Shown: positions 1 to 10,800 of the stretch, in pieces
Numbering within the stretch: position 1 is the stretch's first letter
How the letters are laid out: each line of letters opens with the position of its first letter
DNA from: Hirundichthys speculiger
Lineage: Eukaryota > Chordata > Actinopteri > Beloniformes > Exocoetidae
Direction of reading: 5' to 3'
Length of the DNA stretch: 64,000 nucleotides
Assembly (NCBI GenBank): GCA_018398805.1
Contig: JAGFBZ010000171.1
Location: forward strand, 322,501 to 386,500
Position numbers and translations under genes: made by a program
Notes under the pieces: model-generated
Databases searched by the model: none
Seen by the model: the letters and a program-made list of their open reading frames with translations, nothing else
What the model was told of the DNA's origin: nothing

Positions 1-721
1 GACAGATGGAGACAGACGGAGACAGACGGAGACAGATGGAGACAGATAGAGACAGGCGGAGAAAGATGGAGACAGATGGAGACAGGCGGAGAAAGATGGG
101 GACAGATGGAGACAGGTGGAGACAGATGGGGACAGACGGAGACATGTGGAGACAGGCGGAGACAGATGGAGACAGAGGGAGACAGACGGAGACAGACGGA
201 GACAGATGGAGACAGATGGAGACAGATAGAGACAGGCGGAGAAAGATGGGGACAGATGGAGACAGATGGAGACAGATAGAGACAGATGGAGACAGGCGGA
301 GAAAGATGGGGACAGATGGAGACAGGTGGAGACAGATGGAGACAGAGGGAGACAGAGGGAGACAGACAGAGACAGGCGGAGAAAGATGGGGACAGATGGA
401 GACAGGTGGAGACAGAGGGAGACAGAGACAGGCGGAGACAGATGGAGACAGGTGGAGACAAGTGGAGACAGACGGAGACAGACGGAGACGTGGAGACAGG
501 CGGAGACAGACAGACAGACGGAGACAGGTGGAGACAGATACAGACGGAGACAGGGGAGACAGACGGAGACAGACAGACAGACGGAGACAGGTGGAGACAG
601 ATGGGGACAGACGGAGACAGACAGACAGACGGAGACAGGTGGAGACAGATGGCGACAGATGGCGACAGGCGGAGACAGACGGATACAGACGGAGACAGGT
701 GGAGACAGACAGACAGACGGG
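1..721. repeat. minisatellite, 10-bp unit, in a socs7 intron
   Basis: Continuous array of a 10-bp unit, GACAGAYGGA with variants such as GACAGGTGGA and GAAAGATGGG, extending off the left edge. From about 500 it degenerates into mixed GACA units. It lies in the intron after the visible SH2 exon. Open frames of up to 240 codons here are by-products of the repeat. Confidence 0.95.
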
Positions 722-944
722 GGGGTAAACTCTCAGAAAAATCCATCCAGTTGACATTAGTTTTTACTACTTTTCTATTTTCCTTGAATTTATAAATGTG
801 AGCTGATAAAACAAACTGAGGACGTTGTGAAGCGTCTCAGAGACGAATCTGAGCTGATGTCCCTCAACTATTTAACAGGTTCATTCATGTCCACAAACCA
901 AAACTGATGCTGCATGTTGATCCTGTAACCCTGGGGCCCCTGGT

Positions 945-1712
945 GGCCCCCAGTGGGAGGAGCTACATGTACAGTGGGAGGAGCTACATGTCCAGTGGGA
1001 GGAGCTACATGCCCGGTAGGAGGAGCTACATGCCCAGTGGGAGGGGCTACATGGCCAGTAGGAGGAGCTACATGCACAGTGGGAGGGGCTACATGCCCAG
1101 TGGGAGGGGCTACATGCCCAGTAGGAGGAGCTACATGCCCAGTCAGTGGAGCTACATGCCCAGTGGGAGGAGCTACATGTACAGTGGGAGGGCTACATGC
1201 CCAGTAGGAGGAGCTACATGCCCAGTCAGTGGAGCTACATGCACAGTGGGAGGGGCTACATGCCCAGTCAGAGGAGCTACATGCCCAATGGGAGGAGCTA
1301 CATGTCCAGTGGGAGGAGCTACATGCCCAGTAGGAGGAGCTACATGCCCAGTGGGAGGAGCTACATGCCCAATGGGAGGAGCTACGTGTCCAGTGGGAGG
1401 AGCTACATGCCCAGTAGGAGGAGCGACATGCCCAGTGGAAGGAGCTACATGTACAGTGGGAGGAGCTACATGCCCCAGTGGGAGGGGCTACATGCCCAGT
1501 GGGAGGGGCTATATGTACAGTGGGAGGGGCTACATGCCCAGTGGGAGGAGCTACATGTACAGTGGGAGGAGCTACATGCCCAGTAGGAGGAGCTACATGC
1601 CCAGTGGGAGGAGCTAAATGCCCAGTGGGAGGGGTTACATGCCCAGTAGGAGGAGCTACATACCCAGTGGGAGGAGCTACATGCACAGTGGGAGGAGCTA
1701 CGTGTGTGCAGG
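945..1712. repeat. minisatellite, 21-bp unit, in a socs7 intron
   Basis: About 36 copies of a 21-bp unit with core GGAGGAGCTACATGCCCAGT. It ends only about 14 nt from the donor of the SH2 exon at 1725. Because 21 is a multiple of three, all frames stay open and give repetitive pseudo-peptides on both strands. Confidence 0.95.
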
Positions 1713-1725
1713 TGGGCGTGGTCAC

Positions 1726-1894
1726 CTCGGTAGTGCTCCATGCGCGTGTGGTGCGTGACTCCCTGCGACCTGAAGCTCAGACTCAGGATGTATCGAGGAT
1801 CCGAACTGTCCCGGACCAGAAACGAGCCGTCCGGTTTCCCCTTCAGCTTCATCTCTGCGTCCTCCCAGTTCATGGGGCCCCAGTACCAGCCGCA
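1726..1894 (-). CDS. socs7: socs7 coding exon 6 (SH2 domain, N-terminal part)
   Basis: 169 nt between acceptor GTCTGCAG and donor GTGACCAC. Encodes CGWYWGPMNWEDAEMK, then GKPDGSFLVRDSSDPRY and LSLSFRSQGVTHHTRMEHYR. FLVRDSS carries the arginine that binds phosphotyrosine. The near identity to mammalian SOCS7 makes this the most secure exon of the gene. The following exon is outside the window. Confidence 0.97.
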
Positions 1895-4800
1895 CTGCAG
1901 ACACCCACACACAGGTTAGCCCCGCCCCCGCGCACACCTCAAGACACCCACAAATGTGAGGGAGCCCCACCTTCTCCAGCTCTCTGAGGCTGCTGGCGAA
2001 GCTGGCGGCGTCGGGTCGACCGAAGGGGCAGCGGGGGGCGAGCCGGGGCGGCGGGGGCTGTCCGTCGGGCCGCAGGGGGACGGGGCGAGGTAAAGTTCGT
2101 AGGAAGGTGTCTGAGCACGAACAAAAGAAAACATTCAGATTCAGATTCATCGTAGATATTCGGGAACATTTCATGTTAACAGACATTTAAAGGCTCATGC
2201 AGTCCCACCACCGACCACCAGAGGGCAGCGCAGCAGCGCCCAGTTAACTTCTGTCTACTTCCTGTATGTAGCTACGATAAAATGAGCCGACGCTGATAAA
2301 CGTTTAGCATCATTTGTTAGACAGACTTAAGAACAAATTAAGGTTAAAAAAAGACAAATAAATAAAGGACGGAGCAGCGGTGGGAGGAGGCGGCGGTTCT
2401 GGACGCAGCCGTCACCGGTTCCGGTCCAGGCCCGGTTCCGGTCCAGGCCCGTATGACTCTTCACTGCGTGGCCTACCTGTTCTCTCTGAGCTGAAAGTTA
2501 TCGGTTATCGGTATCAGTTTTAATAAACAGTTATCGTGAATCCCTAATAAGGATTAAATAATATATGTTTAGTTGATATTTCTTTCTGGGTTTTTATCTG
2601 AGTCTGTAAAACACTTAGAGACAACTAGAACAGACGCTAAACAAATAAAATTATATTGAATTAAAATCACAAGTGATCACAAAGTTGCAACATTTATCGT
2701 AAAAAATGTTAAATTCTTGCAATAAAATCTCAAATTTCCCCAAATCACAATCTTTTGTTTTACTAAATTGTGACTTTTGCAGAACTGGAGGTTTTTGTAG
2801 TTTTAGTTTTGTAGTTTTGTTGTTTTGTAGTTTTAGTTTTGTATTTTTTGTTTTTTAATTTTAGTTTTGTAGTTTTAGTTTAGTTGTTTTGTAATTTTAG
2901 TTTTGTAGTTTTAGTTTTTTAATTTTAGTTTTGTAGTTTTGTAGTTTGTAGTTTTGTAGTTTGTAGTTTTGTAGTTTTGTAGTTTTAGTTTTGTAGTTTT
3001 AGTTTTGTATTTTGTAGTTTTAGTTTTTGTTTGTAGTTTTTAGTTTGTAGTTTTTTGTAGTTTGTAGTTTTGTTTTGTTGTTTTTAGTTTTAGTTTTGTA
3101 GTTTTGTAGTTTTAGTTTTGTAGTGTTCTAGTTGTAGTTTTAGTTTTGTAGTTTTAGTTTTGTAGTTTTAGTTTTGTAGTTTTAGTTTTAGTTTTTATTT
3201 TTTAGTTTCGTTTTGTAGTTTTTTTTTAGTTTTTTAGTTAGTTTTGTAGTTGTAGTTTTGTAGTTTTAGTTTTTTTAGTTTTTTTTTAAGTTTTAGTTTT
3301 GTAGTTTTGTAGTTTTAGTTTTGTAGTTTTTAGTTTTGTAGTTTTAGTTTTGTAGTTTTGTTGTTTTGTAGTTTTAGTTTTGTTGTTTTGTAGTTTTTGT
3401 AGTTTTGTAGTTTTGTTGTTTTGTAGTTTTAGTTTAGTAGTTTTGTCGTTTAGTTTTTAGTTTTTTTTGTAGTTTTAGTTGTAGTTTTGTATTTTTAGTT
3501 TTTTAATTTTAGTTTTGTAGTTGTAGTTTTTTTTTTTTTAGTTTTTTTTTTAGTTTTTGTAGTTTTTTTTTTTGTAGTTTGTAGTTTTAGTTTTGTTTTA
3601 GTTTAGTTTTTTATTTTAGTTTTGTAGTTGTAGTTTTGTAGTTTTTAGTTTTAGTTTTAGTTTTGTAGTTTTTAGTTGTTTTTAGTTTGTTTTAGTTTGT
3701 AGTTTTTTTTTTTAGTTTGTTTTTTTGTTTTTGTAGTTTTGTAGTTGTAGTTTTAGTTTTGTAGTTTTGTAGTTTTAGTTTTTTAATTTTAGTTTTGTAG
3801 TTTTAGTTTTTTAATTTTAATTTTGTAGTTTTGTAGTTTTAGTTTTAGTTTTGTAGTTTTGTAGTTTTAGTTTTGTAGTTGTAGTTTTAGTTTTGTAGTT
3901 TTGTAGTTTTAGTTTTGTAGTTTTGTAGTTTTAGTTTTGTAGTTCTGCTGTGAAACATCTGCTCCTCCAGCTGCTGACACTCGTCCAGACGCAGGAGCCT
4001 CAGCTCCTCCTGGACTCTACCTGTGCAGGTAAACGTCTGTGTGAGGGCGTCACCGTTGAGGCTCAGGCTGTGCTGGATGTTGTTGATGGAGGGGGGCAGG
4101 GCCAGCGGTCGGGGGGGCAGGGACTGCATGGACGCTCCGACGCCGCGCTCCGTGAAGGAACCGTGCTGCTGAGGAGGACCGCCGAAGTCATCTGCAGAGA
4201 CAGAGACACACCTGAGAGGAGGCGGGGCCTGGTGCAGAGAAAAGGTCTCCAGATGTTACGGTCGTGATGGAAACGAGTCTCAAACACACGGTGGCCAGAT
4301 GTGTCACAGCTGCAGAAGACGTTTCAAACGTCCTTGAAAGACTCGTGATGATTGTGCTGGATGACAGAAACAGGTACGACATCAGGTACATGACATCAGG
4401 TGTGACATCAGGTGTGACATCAGGTGTGACATCATGTGACATCAGGTGTGACATCAGGTACGACATCAGGTGTGACATCAGGTAGTGACATCAGGTACGA
4501 CATCAGGTGTGACATCAGGTATGACATCAGGACATCAGGTGACATCAGGTGACATCAGGGTGACACATCAGGTATGACAATAGGTGTGACATCAGGTACG
4601 ACATCAGGTACGACATCAGGTGCGACATCAGGTACGACATCAGGTGTGACATCAAGTATGACATCAGGTGTGACATCAGGTATGACATCAGGTGTGACAT
4701 CAGGTGTGACATCAGGTGTGACATCAGGTATGACATCAGGTACGACATCAGGTGTGACATCAGGTATGACATCAGGTACGACATCAGGTACGACATCAGG

Positions 4801-7800
4801 TGTGACATCAGGTACGACATCAGGTACGACATCAGGTGTGACATCAGGTACGACATCAGGTGTGACATCAGGTGTGACATCAGGTGTGACATCAGGTACG
4901 ACATCAGGTGTGACATCAGGTATGACATCAGCACGTGTGAAACTACGTGTTCACCAGACAGAAAGCATCTCACAGTAAATCACTAAACGTCATCCAGAAA
5001 TCATGAATCTTTCAAGGAAGCGAGAAGCTTAAACTTCCTCTGCACCTGTGACACACCTGTCCACCGTTAAATTACTGTTCAGTAATTATTCAACCCTGCT
5101 GGAAGGTTCCAGACTTTAACTGGTCCTTTTCTATTAAACCTTCACACTTTCTTCATTCTAAAGTAAATATCCAGAGGTTTTACATCTGGGCTCAGCTGGA
5201 CTGAAGCTGGTCTACCTGCAGTTCCTCCGCTGACCACCAGGAGGCCCCCACTGAAGCAGAATTAAACCCGTTTACATCCTGGTACTGAAACCAGTTCTGG
5301 GTTCTTTTAGTTTTTAAATCAATGACGACTGAACGCTGGTGGGGTTTATTTTACCACATCACATACATTTATATTAAACAACAAAGCTGACCAATCAGAT
5401 TGTGGGACGTCATTTGATGGACAGCTAGCCTCGACTCTTTCGTTGGCTATGAGTTAGCCGTCGCCGTCATGATTTCAGCTACTTGGCATTATTTTGACTT
5501 CTGACTGTGAATAAAGACAGATCCTGGTCAACAGACCACCGCGACGGGCCGTCATTGGTCTGGACGGACCCGGGGATGAAGCTTAGCTTAGCTTAGCCAG
5601 GCTAACAGCAGCAGTCAATTCACGTCTCCAGAGACCGGCGGTCCCGCTGTGAAGACCCGTGGCCTGCAGGTCCCAGGATGAGGCTCGTAGCACGCTAACT
5701 GATCCGATGCACGGCCTCTCGCCGCTCGGCTAAAGGAGCCAGAGAGTCTTTTCAGGACTCGTCCAACATGAGTTATGCTGCGACTGAGCGACCCCACATC
5801 CATGTGGAGCTCCACCCTCTGACTGCCTGCCTCCAGACAGCTAGCGAGCCTCCAGACTGCTAGCAAGCCTCCAGACTGCTAGCGAGCCTCCAGACTGCTA
5901 ACGAGCCTCCATACTGCTAGCGAGCCTCCAGACTGCTAGCGTGCCTCCAGACTGCTAGCAAGCCTCCAGACTGCTAGCGAGCCTCCATACTGCTAGCGAG
6001 CCTCCAGACTGCTAGCGAGCCTCCAGACTGCTAGCGAGCCTCCAGACTGCTAACGAGCCTCCATACTGCTAGCGAACCTCCAGACTGCTAACGAGCCTCC
6101 ATACTGCTAGCGAGCCTCCAGACTGCTAGCGTGCCTCCAGACTGCTAGCGAGTCTCCAGACTGCTAGCGAGTCTCCAGACTGCTAGCGAGTCTCTAGGCT
6201 GCTAGCGAGCTTTCAGGCCGCTAGCAAGCCTCCAGACTGCTAGCGAGTCTCCAGGCTGCTAGCGAGCCTCCAGACTGCTAGCGAGCCTCCAGACTGCTAA
6301 CGAGCCTCCATACTGCTAGCGAGCCTCCAGACTGCTAGCGTGCCTCCAGACTGCTAGCGAGTCTCCAGACTGCTAGCGAGTCTCCAGACTGCTAGCGAGT
6401 CTCTAGGCTGCTAGCGAGCTTTCAGGCCGCTAGCGAGCCTCCAGACTGCTAGCGAGTCTCCAGGCTGCTAGCGAGCCTCCAGGCCGCTAGCGAGCCTCCA
6501 GACTGCTAGCGAGTCTCCAGATTGCTAGTGAGCCTCCAGGCTGCTAGCGAGCCTCCAGACTGCTAGCGAGTCTCCAGATTGCTAGTGAGTCTCCAGGCTG
6601 CTAGCGAGCCTCCAGGCCGCTAGCGAGCCTCCAGACTGCTAGCGAGTCTCCAGATTGCTAGTGAGTCTCCAGGCTGCTAGCCAGTCTCCAGACTGCTAGC
6701 GAGTCTCCAGGCTGCTAGCGAGTCTCCAGACTGCTAGCAAGCCTAGGGTTAGGCGAAGCTAACGCAGCTAAAAACAGTGAGGCTGGACCCAGATGCTGGT
6801 CTGAGCTCAGTTCTGGCAGCATCTCTGCTGCCTTTAACTTCTACCACCTGGAGACAAACGTCAGAGCTGAGACCCAACTGGACCTGCTGTGGTAGAAGTG
6901 TTTGGTTCTGGAGCCTCCAGAGGAGGTGTTACGGAGCCATGGAAGCTCCTGGAAGGTCCTGGAAGGTCCTGGAAGCTCCTGAAGCTCCTGGAAGCTTCCG
7001 GAAGCTCCTGAAGCTCCTGAAGCTCCTGAAGCTCCTGGAAGCTCCTGGAAGCTCCTGGAAGCTCCCTGAAGCTCCTGGAAGCTCCTGGAAGCTCCTGGAA
7101 GCTCCTGAAGCTCCTGAAGCTCCTGGAAGCTTCCTGGAAGCTCCTGAAGCTCCTGGAAGCTTCCTGGAAGCTCCTGGAAGCTCCTGGAAGCTCCTGGAAG
7201 CTTCCGGAAGCTCCTGGAAGCTCCTGAAGCTCCTGGAAGCTCCTGGAAGCTTCCTGGAAGCTCCTGAAGCTCCTGGAAGCTCTCTGAAGCTCCTGAAGCT
7301 CCTGGAAGCTCCTGAAGCTCCTGGAAGCTCCTGGAAGCTCCTGGAAGCTCCTGGAAGCTCCTGGAAGCTCCTGAAGCTCCTGGAAGCTCCTGGAAGCTGA
7401 AGCTCCTGGAAGCTCCTGAAGCTCCTGAAGCTCCTGAAGCTCCTGGAAGCTCCTGGAAAGCTCCTGGAAGCTCCTGGAAGCTCCTGAAGCTCCTGGAAGC
7501 TCCTGGAAGCTCCTGAAGCTCCTGAAGCTCCTGGAAGCTCCTGAAGCTCCTGAAGCTCCTGGAAGCTCCTGAAGCTCCTGGAAGCTCCTGAAGCTCCTGG
7601 AAGCTCCTGGAAGCTCCTGAAAAGCTGAAGCCCTGAAGCTTCTGGAAGCTCCTGAAGCTCCTGAAGCTCCTGAAGCTCCTGAAAGCTCCTGAAGCTCCTG
7701 AAGCTCCTGAAGCTCCTGGAAGCTCCTGAAGCTCCTGGAAGCTCCTGAAAGCTCCTGAAGCTCCTGGAAGCTCCTGAAGCTCCTGAAGCTCCTGAAGCTC

Positions 7801-10800
7801 CTGAAGCTCCTGGAAGCTCCTGAAGCTCCTGGAAGCTCCTGAAGCTCCTGAAGCTCCTGAAGCTCCTGAAGCTCCTGAAGCTCCTGGAAGCTCCTGAAGC
7901 TCCTGAAGCTCCTGAAGCTCCTGGAAGCTCCTGAAGCTCCTGAAGCTTCTGGAAGCTCCTGGAAGCTCCTGAAGCAGCTCCTGAAGCTCCTGGAAGCTCC
8001 TGAAGCTCCTGAAGCTCCTGAAGCTCCTGAAAGCTCCTGAAGCTCCTGGAAGCTCCTGGAAGCTGGAAGCTCCTGGAAGCTCCTGAAGCTCCTGGAAGCT
8101 CCTGAAGCTCCTGAAGCTCCTGAAGCTCCTGAAGCTCCTGGAAGCTCCTAAAGCTCCTGGAAGCTTCCGGAAGCTCCTGGTGGTGTTTTACTGTAATAAC
8201 ACATAAACTCTATATTTGAATTAACGGCAGAGACGGATTTATGGCAGACCAGAATCACTGCTGCTGACCAGAACTGAGGTCCACTGAAGTGGTTCTGAAC
8301 AGACCAGCAGACTGGGACTACGTCCTCTGGACAGATGAGACCAGGACCAGGACCAGGACCAGAACCAGGACCAGGACCAGGACCAGGACCAGGACCAGGA
8401 CCAGGACCAGGACCAGGAACCAGGACCAGGACCAGGACCAGGACCAGGACCAGGACCAGGACCAGGACCAGGACCAGGACCAGAACCAGGACCAGGACCA
8501 GGACCAGGATCAGGACCAGGACCAGGACCAGAACCAGGCTGGAACCAGGAACCCCTCAGACCTGTGAGCTGTCTGCTCCATTTTTGTTGAATAAATGTGT
8601 TCTGGTTCTGGACCGAACCCATGAAGGTTCTGGTCCTCAGTCCCAGAACACCAACAGCTGACTGGTTCTGAGTCCTAATTAAACCCTCATTAACAGAAAC
8701 ACGGTTTCAATAAAACGTCACAGAACCAGGAAGAAACATCTGGACTCGGAGGTCGGATCAGATCCAGAACCCAGTTACAGCGGAGTCCTACCTGAGACAG
8801 GAACGGGACAGCAGAGGACAGAGACAGAGGACAGAGAACAGAGACAGAGACAGAGGACAGAGACAGAGGACAGAGAACAGAGGACAGAGACAGAGGCAGA
8901 GGACAGAGACAGAGGACAGAGACAGAGGACAGAGACAGACACAGAGGACAGAGGACAGAGACAGAGGACAGAGACAGAGGACAGAGGACAGAGACAGAGG
9001 ACAGAGACAGAGACAGAGGACAGAGACAGAGACATAGGACAGAGACAGAGGACAGAGACAGAGACAGAGGACAGAGACAGAGGACAGAGGACAGAGGACA
9101 GAGACAGAGGACAGAGACATAGGACAGAGACAGAGGACAGAGACAGAGACAGAGACAGAGGACAGAGACAGAGGACAGAGACATAGGACAGAGACAGAGG
9201 ACAGAGGACAGAGGAAGAGACAGAGACAGAGACAGAGGACAGAGAGACAGAGACAGAGGACAGAGACAGAGACAGACGATAGGACAGAGAGGACAGAGAC
9301 AGAGGACAGAGGACAGAGGACAGAGAGACAGAGACAGAGACAGAGACAGAGACAGAGACAGAGGACAGAGGACAGAGGACAGAGACAGAGGACAGAGACA
9401 GAGACAGACAGAGACAGAGACAGAGACAGAGACAGAGGACAGAGAAGACAGAGGACAGAGACAGAGACAGAGAGAGACAGAGACAGAGGACAGAGACAGA
9501 CACAGAGACAGAGGACAGAGACAGAGGACAGAGACAGAGAGAGACAGAGGACAGAGGACAGAGGACAGAGAGACAGAGACAGAGACAGAGGACAGAGGAC
9601 AGAGACAGAGGACAGAGGACAGAGACAGAGACAGAGACAGAGGACAGAGGACAGAGACAGAGGACAGAGACAGAGGACAGAGACAGAGACAGAGACAGAG
9701 ACAGAGACAGAGGACAGAGAGACAGAGGACAGAGACAGAGACAGAGACAGACACAGAGACAGAGAGAGACAGAGAGAGGACAGAGACAGAGGACAGAGGA
9801 CAGAGACAGAGACAGACACAGAGGACAGAGACAGACAGAGACAGAGGACAGAGACAGAGACAGAGACAGAGGACAGAGACAGAGACAGACAGAGACAGAG
9901 ACAGAGAGACAGAGACAGAGGACAGAGACAGAGGACAGAGGACAGAGACAGAGGACAGAGACAGAGGACAGAGGACAGAGACAGAGGACAGAGACAGAGA
10001 CAGAGGACAGAGACAGAGACAGAGACAGAGAGACAGGACAGAGGACAGAGACAGAGGACAGAGACAGAGACAGAGGACAGAGGACAGAGACAGAGACACA
10101 GGACAGAGACAGAGACAGAGACAGAGACAGAGGACAGAGACAGAGGACAGAGACAGAGACAGAGGACAGAGACAGGACAGAGGACAGACAGGACAGAGGG
10201 ACAGAGGACAGAGACAGAGACACAGGACAGAGACAGAGGACAGAGACAGAGGACAGAGGACAGAGGACAGAGACAGAGGACAGAGACAGAGACAGAGACA
10301 GAGGACAGAGACAGAGGACAGAGGACAGAGGACAGAGACAGAGACAGAGGACAGAGACAGAGACAGAGACAGAGACAGAGACAGAGACAGACAGGACAGA
10401 GGACAGAGGACAGAGACAGAGGACAGAGACAGACAGGACAGAGACAGACAGAGACAGAGAGACAGAGACAGAGACAGAGGACAGAGACAGAGACAGAGAC
10501 AGAGGACAGAGACAGAGGACAGAGGACAGAGAGACAGAGAGACAGAGGACAGAGGACAGAGGACAGAGACAGAGGACAGAGGACAGAGGACAGAGGACAG
10601 AGACAGAGGACAGAGACAGAGACAGAGACAGAGGACAGAGACAGAGGACAGAAGAGACGAGAGACAGAGACAGAGAGGACAGAGACAGAGACAGAGAGAA
10701 GAGACAGAGGACAGAGACAGAGGACAGAGACAGAGGACAGAGACAGAGGACAGAGGACAGAGACAGAGACAGAGACAGAGGACAGAGGACAGAGACGGAC

